Shown: in pieces, positions 1-9,698 of the stretch
Layout: each line of letters opens with the position of its first letter
Numbering within the stretch: position 1 is the first letter of the stretch
From: Globodera rostochiensis
Lineage: Eukaryota > Nematoda > Chromadorea > Rhabditida > Heteroderidae
Assembly (NCBI GenBank): GCA_018350325.1
Contig: JAEVLN010000050.1
Span: 62,001-126,000, forward strand
DNA: 64,000 nucleotides
Direction of reading: 5' to 3'
Notes under the pieces: model-generated
What the model saw: the letters and a program-made list of their open reading frames with translations, nothing else
The model's database searches: none
Told to the model about the DNA's origin: nothing
Made by a program: the position numbers and the translations under genes

Positions 1-120
1 AAAATAATTGCATGAAAACTGAAAAAAGATCAAACGCAATTCCCAAAAAAAGAATTGATTCCAGAAAAAAGTTTAAGTTTGCCGCAATTACCCCCCCCCC
101 TCCCCCAAAGTGCACAAAAC

Positions 121-2662
121 CTGTGACTGCATGCTGACCGGCACTTGGTTTGCCATCATGAAATGTTGCTGCTGCTGGTGTTGTTGTTGTGAGACGTCCT
201 GTTGTTGAGGGGCTCCTCCAGGGGCGCCTTTATTTGGAGGGGGGGGCATGGTGTTTTAAAAATTTAAACAATTTTTGCTTTAAAATTTTTTGTTTACACC
301 AACCAACCTGCTGGTGACATCAGCGATGCTGTCGTTGGGCACATCACACCACCGCCACCGCCGACACCGTTGTGGACCAAAGGGTTCTGGAACTTTAAAT
401 TAAAAACAAAATAGACGAAATTTTGAGGCGGAAGCCCTGAGAACATTTGAACAAAAACAATCCTTGAATTTTTGAATCTATTTAAATCAATTACCGATAA
501 AACCATGGAATTTGGCTGAATTTTACATGAAATGGCGGAGTGCCGGACGGCGAGTCCATGTACTGGGCATTGTTGAATTGCGCACGTACTGCTCGTCCGC
601 CGTTGTTCTGCAATCAAAAAATTAAAGGCAATTAGAGCTAAAACGTATTCCAATAATATCCAGCGGTTCCGGTTACAAAAAATGAGTAAAAAATCATTTA
701 AAAACATCTCCACGATCAATAAAACCAAAAACAGAAAAGAGACCAAAAACAAAATTTGAAAGCGAAAAACGGAGTTAAAACAAACAAATTGATTAGAAAA
801 ATAAACAAAAATTCAATTTTTGTTTTTTGATTTTAAAAAATGGGCGGCGCAGAGGCGCTGTCGATGGATCCCCCCCCCCTCTGCTTTTATCGCAAAACGC
901 GACCATTTGCATGCGTACGGCCTGGCTTGCTTGCTGTTGGTGTTGTTGCCGAGCGGCCATCACCAGGCGCATTTGTTGCTGCTCGTTCAGTGTCATCATT
1001 TGCGGGGGCCCAATGCCCATCGGAAAGTTGGGACCGCCAACGCCGACCACCGACGACGGAGTGGGGGCACCACTCCTAAATGCATAAAAATTTCGGGGAG
1101 GGGGGTTGGGTTTAAGAGAATTGAATTTAAGCGTTTTTTTTTGGAAGTCTAAAAGCGGAAAATGTTGACGAATTTTCCTCCCGGGGATTCGGAATTTTTT
1201 TCAACTCAAACCAAGCGCATACCTTGTCCCCTGTTGACCATAACGCGGTGGACCGCCTCCGCCTAAATGAATTTTATTGCAAAAATGTTTATCTAAAAAA
1301 ACCCGGAATTGGTGACGCCTGGTTGGAGGAGGGGCCAGGCTGAGGCCCTCCCCGTGGGCCATAGTAAGCGGCGTTTGGGAACATTCCGTCCGGCAAATTT
1401 TGAGGCGGCGCTCCGCCTGGGCCCATTGCGTGGTTCGGAAACTGAAAAAAAAATTTTTTGGTGAGTTGGAGATAATTTATATTTTATGTTGCTCAACGAG
1501 TCCAAATGATTGATCAGTGTGATCCAACCACCAACAAAATTCCATAAAAAATCCAAAAAAACCACCAAAAAGTGCAATTTTTTACCACAGCTCCACCGCC
1601 TGGCGGCCCGTACATGCCGCCGTTGACCATCGCCGCCGCCGCGTCGGGCGGCACATTGTTATAATTTGGGAACATCTAAAATTGAGTGTAACCGGCACAA
1701 TGCCCGGGCGGCAAAGCGTAATCAATGAAACCATTTTGTGATAGGTTTTTGCTTCCTGTGTGGCGTCTACCTTGTCTTTCTTGTCAGGATGCGCCGAATA
1801 CAGATCCCAAAACACGCTGAATAAAAAAAACATGGCATAAAATATGCGTGAGTTTATGGCATTTGAACAAATGCTGGAATTATCCGGGCCTCCAAAAGGT
1901 GCACAGGTTCTGGCAAATTCGACGAAAGATTGCGTGAAAAAACAAAACAATTTTGAGAAAAAAAAAATTTACATTAAAAATGTGTATTCATTTGCTTTAA
2001 ATGGACTCAGAAAATCCAAAATTAAAAAGTTTAAGCTTCTGGTGCCACCGCTGGTTTAGTTAATTACACAAAAAATTGGGCCTGCATAAAAAAAATTTGC
2101 TAATTCCCATAAAATGTCCAATTTTTCGGACTATAGGACGAAGCGTATCCAATGAAAAAAACGTAAAAAGCGAACCTCCACCAATTATAAAGGAAGCCAG
2201 GTCCCGATGAACTGGACAAATCAATTTGCAGGTTTGGCATATTATGCGCAAGAAATTCATTTTTGAACGTTTCTGCCGTTTTCGTTGCGCCCAATTGGTA
2301 CAAATATTCGTAGACAAACTGCGACAATCTGAACATTGGGGAGATTTAATAAAAAAATTAATTTTGATTTTTGGCGACCCCAAATAGTACAAAAAATAAA
2401 TCTTTGTGAACAATTCTAACATCCAATTTCGTTTTGATTAAATAATAGAGCATCGCAAAAACTGCCCGGATCGAATTTTTTTTAATTTGGAAAAACTCCA
2501 AATTTTAATTCCAAATAAGGCATTGCTTTTGTCCGCGTATCAGACCGGGCCAATTTTCAAAAAATGAACCCACTTTTCGCGAGCCTGCACATCGGAAGAC
2601 AGATAATTCTCTTTTCGTTGTTGTTGCATTTGTGCATGGGGCGGTGGTTGTTGTTGAAACAT
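121..2662 (-). CDS. sam-10: SSBP/SAM-10-like transcription cofactor (3' end uncertain)
   Basis: Ten exons join in phase: 2662-2574, 2328-2176, 1816-1732, 1675-1586, 1441-1303, 1262-1223, 1075-904, 607-527, 386-308 and 227-121, giving at least 345 residues. The N-terminus carries the LUFS/LisH module typical of SSBP2/3/4: SDVQARE, then LSQFVYEYLYQLGATKTAETF, GPGFLYNWW and, across the next junction, SVFWDLYSAHP. The rest is Gly/Pro/Met/Gln-rich, as in the family. Family members are nuclear cofactors that bind and stabilise LDB1/LIM-homeodomain complexes; the C. elegans homologue is sam-10. The start at MFQQQPPPHAQ is the Met nearest the conserved module. After the Gln-rich exon, a phase-0 acceptor at 19-21 could open a further exon running off the window, so the C-terminus is unknown. 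Family assignment is firm; the exon at 227-121 is less certain. Confidence 0.85.
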
Positions 2663-2830
2663 TTTTTGGCGTTGTGGGTCGGAATCAAAAAATGGAAGAA
2701 ATTTTCTAAAAAAAAATTTTTTTGTCAAAGTGTGGACAAAGAAAAAGACAGTTCAAATTCAAAACAGACAAAAGCTCACCAAGCAAAAAATGATTTAGGT
2801 AACACGCTTGAAATTCGACCATTCATATAC

Positions 2831-3063
2831 CAATCGACTCTGACCCCCGACTCGACCTATTTCGAATCCCGGACCAGAATTCGAACATTTGTCGAAAAAT
2901 TCAAAAATTTTTTTAACGTCTTAAATCATTCAAATGAATAATTCGATCATTATTAGCAATTTGAGGCCAAATTTGATTTTTTGATAATTTGATTTTCGAA
3001 AAAATGTTCGAATTCGGGTCCAGGGTTCGAAATTGGTCGAAATGGAAGTCAGATTCGGATTCT
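2831..3063. repeat. Inverted-repeat element, arms of about 60 bp
   Basis: The segment 2831-2890 and the reverse complement of about 3003-3063 match over most of their length; both contain GAATTCGAACATTT at the inner end. A related piece lies near 61385-61440 (ATTCGAATTCGGGGTTCGGA). It is therefore a dispersed, foldback-type element. Clear target duplications were not found. Confidence 0.55.
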
Positions 3064-3169
3064 ACAACTCCGAATACCACTAGGAACGCCTTTTTAGCGA
3101 TTTAGAAAAAAAATATTTAATTTCTTCAAAAATAGGGGGCACCATCTTCAGTATTACCAAATTTTTCTG

Positions 3170-3430
3170 CGGAAACCACTTTGAAGAAAGTTATCGCCAC
3201 TCAAAGTTGGCCAAAAACCATAGGGGGACCCTTTTGGTCAACATTTTTGGAAAAAAAAACGGCGGAGGGCGGAGGAAGAAGTCTGACGAGCGCCACTGGG
3301 GGGCGAGCGCGTGGGGACCCGCGGAGCGGGTGCGCGCGAGACCCCCGCCGGGTCACGCGCGGACTTCTTCCGGAGCCCGGAGTCTCGCCCCACCTACTGG
3401 CCGCCGTAGTCGAGTGTGCGGTACTTTGGT
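3170..3430. repeat. GC-rich repeat with self-complementary stretches
   Basis: The part 3170-3250 (accactttgaagaaagttat ... ggggacccttttggtcaa) recurs at about 10086-10165 inside the cdk-8 gene, so it is dispersed. The adjoining 3255-3400 is far more GC-rich than the surroundings. It contains opposed GAAGAAGTC and GACTTCTTC blocks and CGCGTGGGGACCCGCG-like palindromes. No protein or RNA family was recognised. Confidence 0.4.
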
Positions 3431-4660
3431 CGACTTTTTAGGAAATATTAAAATTTATTTTTAATCATAAGAATTTGTGGGAAATTTGGATCCAAAATTG
3501 CTGGACTGCGCTACAAATATTTTCAAAATGTGAAATCCATCAGCCTCTATTCTTTCCGCATCCAAAAAATCAATCAATTACTAATTCCCGTCCACATTTT
3601 CCAACATGGAAAAGTGGGTGAGGGGGGGGGGGAGGAGGACATTGTGCTGGGGGTTCTTTGAAGATGTGAGGGTAAAGAAAGGCATCCACCACATCCAGCC
3701 ACAATCCAACACTTTTTCCTCCATTGTGTGCTGCTTGCTGTATGCGGTGGTGGTTGTCTTGTCGTCTTCTTGGGTGGCTGGATGCTGCTGCTGCGGCTTA
3801 TTTTGTTCTCATCATCATCATCATCAACCATCATCAGCATTCAGTCAGCAACGGTTGGTGTCCTCTTTCCCGACATTGAGGTCGGTTGGTTCTATCGGGC
3901 GGCGGGTGGGCGGCTCTCTTCCCCCCCCCTCCCCCCGTCCATTCAACGACGACGAGACGACCCAATTCTTCTTCTTCTTCTTCCTCCTTTTGTTGGTCTC
4001 GGGCGGCTCTTGCATTACGGGCAGGGAGGTGAGAGTGTCAGTTTTTAGTGCAGCATTCTCATCCACTGCACCACAGCAGGCACACACGACCAACGAGGAC
4101 GAGTACGACGACGATGGTGTAGACGGACGAAACGGCGACCTATTGACTGGGCGTGGAGGGAGGGACGGGACGCTTCTCGGACGCCCCCAACCCCCGAGGG
4201 GATTAAATAGACACTCCATTCTCCGAGTGCATGGGCTCTGTGACCTCCTTTTCAACAGCGGTGTCCACAGACTTTTATGGCGTGCATGTGTATGACCTTC
4301 GCATTGTGTTCTTTAGTTAGTTGACAAAGCGCGTTATCGATTTTTTTTGCCTCTCTGCAATTTGAGATATTTACGCTGGTCGGTGTACGCCCGACCATCC
4401 TTTTATCTTCGAGTTTCCAAGCAATTTAGATCATTATGCTCTTCCATTTGTTTGCTTCTCTGCACTCCTGTTCGGCTGTTCTAGCCTCTCTGTTTGCCTC
4501 TGACTGTTTCCTCTCTCTCTATTCTCATGGACCAGTTGAGTCCCCAATCCAGCCCCCCGTGGGTTAAAAAAAGTTTGCTTTCATGGTGCAATACTGTAGA
4601 TGTTTCGGTAAAATTGGCAGATTTTTCATTTCCTTATCGGGGTCGGGGCTTAACGAAGCG
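3431..4660. other. No supported gene; low-complexity upstream region
   Basis: Open frames on both strands are compositional: runs of CTT, CAT, GAC and CCN triplets read as poly-Ser, poly-Asp or poly-Pro. No domain, splice-consistent exon chain or conserved motif was seen. The region could hold 5' regulatory DNA of the leftward sam-10-like gene, but nothing in it shows this. Confidence 0.4.
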
Positions 4661-4661
4661 G

Positions 4662-4722
4662 GTCACTACCGTCCCGCCACTACCGTCCCGGGCCACTACC
4701 GTCCCGGCCACTACCGTCCCAA
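4662..4722. repeat. Short tandem repeat, unit CACTACCGTCCCGGC
   Basis: About four copies of a 14-17 bp unit (CACTACCGTCCC plus variable GGC) follow one another. A related run of phrases is absent elsewhere in the window. Confidence 0.7.
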
Positions 4723-5044
4723 CCAAATTTTTGAAACGCAAAATGTGATCAATAGAAAGTTAAATTGCATTTTGAATACATTTTAGAATTTTTACATCTT
4801 TTAAGCTTCTAACTGCTTTTTTTGAATAGTTTTTTGCATTTTTCTTTTTCTAGGTTTATAAAAGTGACATTGTTCAGTTTATACCACTTTTTCTTCAAAT
4901 TGATTTTAGCGTAAACAATGGAAAATCAAGAAATAAATAGCAGGAAAAATAAGAAAAAAATTCTTAAATTAATTTGTTTTGTTAGATTTGTTATTTGTTC
5001 TACAATTGCTTCATCACCTGATAAAAATTTTATGTTTGGATTAA

Positions 5045-5645
5045 AAATGTTTGGAAAGCACAAACATTCAGTCATTTAATCCTAACAAATGCACAAAACA
5101 AGTAAAATGTGTGGCAAACACACTTAATCCTAACAAAAACACAAAACAAGTAAAATGTGTTGAAAACACAAACACACTGTCATTTAATCCGAACAAAAAA
5201 CACAACACAAGTGAAATGCGTGGGAAACACAAACATTCATTCATTAAATCCGAACAAAAACACATAACATGGGAAATGTTTGGAAAGCACGAACAACCAG
5301 TCATTTAATCCGAACAAAAAACACAAAACAAGTCAAACCTGTTGAAAACACAAACATTCAGTCATTTAATCCCAAAACACAAAACAAGGTGTTGAAAACA
5401 CAAACATTCAGTAATTTAACCTTAACACAAACACAAAGAAGTACAATGTATAGGAAACACACAGTCATTTAATCCAAAAACACAAAACAAGTAAAATGTG
5501 TGAGAAACACAAACATTCAGTCATTTAATCCAAAAACCCAAAACAACTCAAATGTGGTGAAAACACAAACAATTCAGCAATTCGACACTTCTAAAAACAC
5601 AAAACAAGTCAAATGAGTGGGAAACCCAAACAACAAAAAGTCAAA
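5045..5645. repeat. Tandem repeat, about 60-bp unit
   Basis: About ten degenerate copies of a unit containing AACACAAACATTCAGTCATT, AATCCGAACAAAAACAC and AAGTAAAATGTGT. Copies vary in length and sequence, which suggests an old array. The TIR element at 5657 is inserted just beyond its right edge. Confidence 0.75.
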
Positions 5646-5656
5646 TGTGTCGAAAA

Positions 5657-6181
5657 CAGGGTTTCTATAGGGAAAACCCAAAAACGTGGAAAACTACTTC
5701 AAAAACGTGGAAAAAACGTGGAAATTTTTTTCAAAAACGTGGAAAAACCGTGGAAATTTTTTAAAGCCTTAATTTAATATAAATTGCTTGAACAATCAGT
5801 AACTAGCATATTTATCAACCATTTTGAGCAAATTTGGCTGAGATAAAAAGTAATTATGGGCTTGGGGGCAAGTCAAATCGGAATTGAATTTTATAGAAAC
5901 AAGTGCATTCAAAAGAGGAATGGCCTACAAAAAAGAAAAAATAACGATAAAAAATGCAGATTCCTTTTTCTGAATTATTTTTTTGGCGAAATGTTTACAA
6001 ATTTTTGAAATATATCCAATAAATTGAGAGAAAGTCCATTCGAGGCTAAACCGTGGAAAAAACGTCGCAAAAAATCCCAAAACGTGGAAAACGTGGCAGC
6101 TTTAAGAAACATGGAAAAACCGTGGAAAAGGACCCCAAAACTTGCGAATTTCCACGTTTCCGCACATATATAGAAACCCTG
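5657..6181. mobile_element. hAT-like non-autonomous TIR element, TSD GTCGAAAA
   Basis: The left end reads CAGGGTTTCTATA and the right end TATAGAAACCCTG, a perfect 13-bp terminal inverted repeat. The 8 bp before it (5649-5656) and after it (6182-6189) are both GTCGAAAA. Tips that fit YARNG together with an 8-bp target duplication are the hallmark of the hAT superfamily. The interior has no transposase and is rich in ACGTGG/CCACGT phrases. A second copy lies at 7134-7880. Confidence 0.9.
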
Positions 6182-6189
6182 GTCGAAAA

Positions 6190-6600
6190 CACACGCAATT
6201 TTGATGTTCCGGAAAGACACTATAGACCAGAATTAGTTTTCCGGGAAATCAGAATGCACCAGAATTTGTTATTTGATGTTCTGGAAATGCAGAATGCACC
6301 AGAAATTAAAAATTCATAACTCTCTTCAAAATTGTCCTAATAAAACGCTTTTTGGTTCAAAAAATCGAGAAAAATTGCGAGAATTTTATAAAAATAGGTA
6401 CATATTTTTGTTTTATTTATCATAAATTTTTTGAATGTTTTATTTGCTTCCAGCAAAATGTTGTCTGACCCCGTTGAATTGTGAGAAAAGAATTTGAAAA
6501 GTCCTTTTAGCTCTTTTAATCGCTTAGCTTTAGCTTATTAAAAATAATATATAGCAGAGTTTGAGGCCTTCGAATGATATTTTTGTTTTAAATGTGTGCT
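6190..6600. other. AT-rich stretch, nothing recognised
   Basis: No exon chain, RNA motif or named repeat is visible. A short duplicated phrase (ATTTGTTATTTGATGTTCTGG next to GAATGCACCAGAA) occurs at 6250-6305. Confidence 0.3.
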
Positions 6601-7133
6601 TTATCGAAAAACATATCCCGGACACGCGCTACCTCTGGGGATTCTGATCCAGAAAAGTTTGTACGGACGCGTCTCCGAAGTAGAGGAGACCCAGGCGATT
6701 TAATTCATAGTTTATTGTTAATCTAAAAATATATTTATCCATTTGTCCCTGGGTCACGCGCATAATGGCAATAATAATAACATTTACAGAGCTTTGTTCA
6801 CTTTGTATTAATTTGTTTTTGAAATAAACTCAATTAAAAAACTAATATTTGGTCTTAAATCGATGTTGGAAAAATTATTTTGAGTATAATGGGATTTTAT
6901 AAAAATGGCCCATTATGTACTTGGAAATCAACATGTTTTGTACATGGGCATTGTCTTTGCCCGATCAAACTCATTCCATCCATTTTCGTCCTTTTCCGAC
7001 ACTGCTCCGATGTTTGGCCATTTGAATTGTGTAATCGGGGCAATATTTACTCGCGATACCTTCACATATTTGTCCCATCTTTTGTCCTTTCCCCCATTTA
7101 CATTTGCTTTGTTCAGTGTCCTCCCCCCGGGGG

Positions 7134-7880
7134 CAGGGTTTCTATTTTACCACGGAAACGTGGAAATTTCCACGTTTTGGGGTTTTTTTCCACGGGTTTT
7201 CCACGTTTTTTAAAGCTGGCACGTTTTCCACGTTTTGGGGCTTTTTTCCACGTTTTTTCCACGGTTTAGCCTCGAATGGACTTTCTCTCAATTTATTGGA
7301 TATATTTCAAAAATTTGTAAACATTTCGCCAATATAGAGGACTCAAAACAACTCAAAATTTTTTCCGGAGGCGCCGGGGCCTCTCCCATTCTAAAAAGCT
7401 TCAAAAAAATTGCCGCATTTTTTAAAATTTTTGGTTGCAAATCTCTTAACAAATTGAGTCAAAAACTCAAAATTTTCTCGGCGGCGCCTATCGGCACCGC
7501 CGACCCCCCCCAGAAGTAAAGCAGAATTTGCAAAAAAGCATTTATTGAAAATTTCTTAACAAAAATGCAATAAAAAAGGATCCAACTCATTCCCTAATAA
7601 TCATTTCCCTCAACTGCCCACCCCCCCCCCCAAAAAAAATTTCAAGTTTAACTCCGATTTGACTTGTCCCCAAGCCCATACTTCCTTCTCAACCAATATT
7701 GCTTAAAATGGTGAAAAGTGGTGATAAATATGCTAGTTAATGATTATTCGAGCAATTTATATTAAATTAAAGGCTTAAAAAAATTTCCCACGTTTTTTCC
7801 ACGTTGAAAAAAATTTCCACGTTTTTCCACGGTTTTGAACTCGTTTTCCACGTTTTTGAGTTTTGCCTATAGAAACCCTG
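7134..7880. mobile_element. hAT-like non-autonomous TIR element, TSD CCCGGGGG
   Basis: The ends are CAGGGTTTCTAT and ATAGAAACCCTG. The flanking 8-mers 7126-7133 and 7881-7888 are both CCCGGGGG. It belongs to the family of the element at 5657 and shares its CCACGT-rich interior. Its middle (about 7350-7620) carries a secondary insertion containing the 24-bp GC hairpin motif, which makes it longer (747 against 525 bp). Confidence 0.9.
7479..7502 (-). repeat. 24-bp GC hairpin motif, copy 1
   Basis: The motif has 10-nt arms CGGCGGTGCC and GGCGCCGCCG around a GATA loop, with one G-T pair in the stem. Eight near-identical copies occur in this window, on both strands. Flanks share AAATTTT, TTGACTCAATTTGTTAAG and a poly-G tract. 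Confidence 0.85.
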
Positions 7881-8149
7881 CCCGGGGGAATAAGACGATT
7901 CAACTTACTTTTGAAATTCCTTTCTGACAATTATGGGGATCAGACAACATTTTTGTGGGAGCAAATAAAACATTCAAAAAATTTATGATAAAATGAGAGA
8001 TAATTGCCCAAAGTAACGTCCATTCAAATTTCTGAGATAGGTAATCCCCAACTTATGCAATTTGCATTCAGAACGGTTAAAATATTAATTTTTAAAACTA
8101 AAATATGAAAATATTTTTACGCAAATTTTCTAAATTTTCATCACTTCAT

Positions 8150-8403
8150 ATTAGGGTAGGACGGGACCGGGACTTTTGGGAAAAACCGGGACTTCCCGGG
8201 ACCAGAAAAACCGCGACCGGTACAAGATTTTCAACTGGGACCGGGACTAACCGGGACTTTTCAAGGGAGAATTTTTTTTAAATTTTCAATTTGAAAACAA
8301 AAAATTTTTTTGTTATTCAAAAATATCTTCCTCATTGTCTTTAACTTTAATTTTTATCATATCATTTTTTTGAGATTCTGCTTTACTTTTAGGTGGTGGG
8401 GGT
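8150..8403. repeat. Solo end of a TAGGG-type TIR element
   Basis: TAGGGTAGGACGGGACCGGG at about 8153 matches the termini of the elements at 24818 and 57608. No right terminus follows before the hairpin repeat at 8404, so this copy looks truncated. Confidence 0.45.
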
Positions 8404-8427
8404 CGGCGGTGCCGATAGGCGCCGCCG
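8404..8427 (+). repeat. 24-bp GC hairpin motif, copy 2
   Basis: This copy has the same arms and GATA loop as copy 1. It is preceded by a G-rich tract and followed by AGAAAATTTT. Confidence 0.85.
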
Positions 8428-8589
8428 AGAAAATTTTTTAGCGGTGGTTGGTTGGCCATAGTTTTGTTGAGTGATCAGATTCCCGTCGATCAGATTCAAT
8501 TTGGCAAATTTTTTTGGGTTTTGGTTTGGGTTGTTAGCAATTTGGCGAATTTAGAAATGTTTTTTGGTTTTTGATTAAATTCGTTTTCA

Positions 8590-8838
8590 GTGCATTTCCA
8601 AAGTGGCGGCGGCGGCGCCGGTGGACAGCAACAGTCCCAGCAGCAGCAGTCGTCTTCAATGGGCGATGGCGCCATGGAATTCCATCAAGTTGGAGGAGGG
8701 AGGGGGGGGGGAGGAAATAAATTGATGAATTTTGATCAGATTTATTTTTTTTAACGTTTTGCAAAAGTGCAATTTTTTATTTTTCAGTCGTCGGAAGAAA
8801 TCAGCAAAATCAAGGCCAGTCTCATGGACCAGGGATGG
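8590..8838 (+). CDS. Candidate Gly/Gln-rich exons (unassigned)
   Basis: After a TTTTCAG acceptor, the frame at 8591-8700 reads HFQSGGGGAGGQQQSQQQ and then SSSMGDGAMEFHQVGG. A second TTTTTCAG acceptor at 8787 is followed by either SSEEISKIKASL or NQQNQGQSHGPGMG, depending on frame. The style matches Q/G-rich nuclear proteins. No partner exons or start were found, and a truncated TIR element begins at 8830. It may be a gene remnant or chance. Confidence 0.25.
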
Positions 8839-9030
8839 GCGAAAATTTATTTTCAAAAAACGGAAAACTGAAAAACGGAAATATATTTTTTTAACGGAAA
8901 CGGAAGAATTTTTAACTTAAAAATAATTTATTTAATAATTATTTTTTGAAATATTAACAGTAATTATTTTTAAAAATTTTGAAGGATTTCTTTTTTTCAG
9001 CGGCCTTCTAAATCTATTTTAAGGTTTTGG
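8830..9030. mobile_element. Truncated relative of the 14.7-16.6 kb TIR elements
   Basis: It starts CAGGGATGGGCGAAAA. The AT-rich body up to CAGCGGCCTTC aligns with 14721-14990, including AATAATTTATTTAATAA and TTTTTTGAAATATT. No matching right terminus is present nearby. Confidence 0.55.
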
Positions 9031-9045
9031 GTGGGGGGGGGGGGT

Positions 9046-9069
9046 CGGCGGTGCCGATAGGCGCCGCCG
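9046..9069 (+). repeat. 24-bp GC hairpin motif, copy 3
   Basis: The arms and loop are identical to copy 2. It is preceded by a run of G and followed by GGAGGAAATTTTGAAATTTT. Confidence 0.85.
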
Positions 9070-9089
9070 GAGGAAATTTTGAAATTTTG

Positions 9090-9600
9090 ACTCAATTTTT
9101 TACTCCCATTTGGCATTTTCTCCCATGTTTGGCATTTTCCCTTCGTTCCTCTTTTCTTTATCCCTTCCCAATTTCTTCTTTCATTCCTTTACTCTTTCAT
9201 CTCTTCTTTTCTTCCCTGCCCTTCCGTTCCTTTCCTCACTCCCTCTTCCCTTCTCCTCGTTGGCATTTTTCTTTTTGGCACTTTCTAACCGTTGGCATTT
9301 TCCCCCCATTGGCATTTCCCCCTTTTAACATTTCCCATTTGAATTTTCTCTTTTGGCATGTTCTCCCATTTGGCAAGGCATTTTGCTTTTTTGGCTTTTT
9401 CTACCCTCTGGCTTTTTCACTTTAGCATTTTCCCTTCTCTGTCAGCGACGCGCGCGCCGCAGCGGGCAGCGCAGCCAATATCTCTGCCCCTCTTCTTCCA
9501 CAATTTTTCTCTCTTTCTCTGTTCTCTTCACTTTTCACACTATTTCTTTCGAATCTCTCGTCTAACCTTCTTAACTCATGTCAACAATTTTGATTTTATT
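9090..9600. other. Pyrimidine-rich tract upstream of cdk-8
   Basis: The plus strand is almost all C and T for about 450 bp, with repeated TTGGCATTTT phrases. It lies just 5' of the first cdk-8 exon. A promoter role is possible, but no specific element was identified. Confidence 0.4.
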
Positions 9601-9698
9601 CGCAAATTTGAAATGACAGATCGCCAAATCAAATATTACCTTTCGCATGGGTTTTTGAAAATCTGAAAAAAGCCCAAGCTACACAATATGTATGTACA

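Larger units (their letters stand above)
6610..8050. repeat. Dispersed repeat copy interrupted by a TIR element
   Basis: The segments 6740-6840 and 6880-7133 match 25345-25450 and 25590-25860 closely. Shared phrases include ACGCGCATAATGGCAATAAT, GGCCCATTATGTACTTGGAA and CACTGCTCCGATGTTTGGCC. The repeat resumes at 7881 after the inserted element. No coding capacity is apparent. Confidence 0.75.

Noticed and set aside
3606..4295. 229-codon plus frame and overlapping minus frame upstream of sam-10
   Set aside because: Composition is triplet repeats and homopolymers, both strands are open alike, and no domain or splice chain exists.
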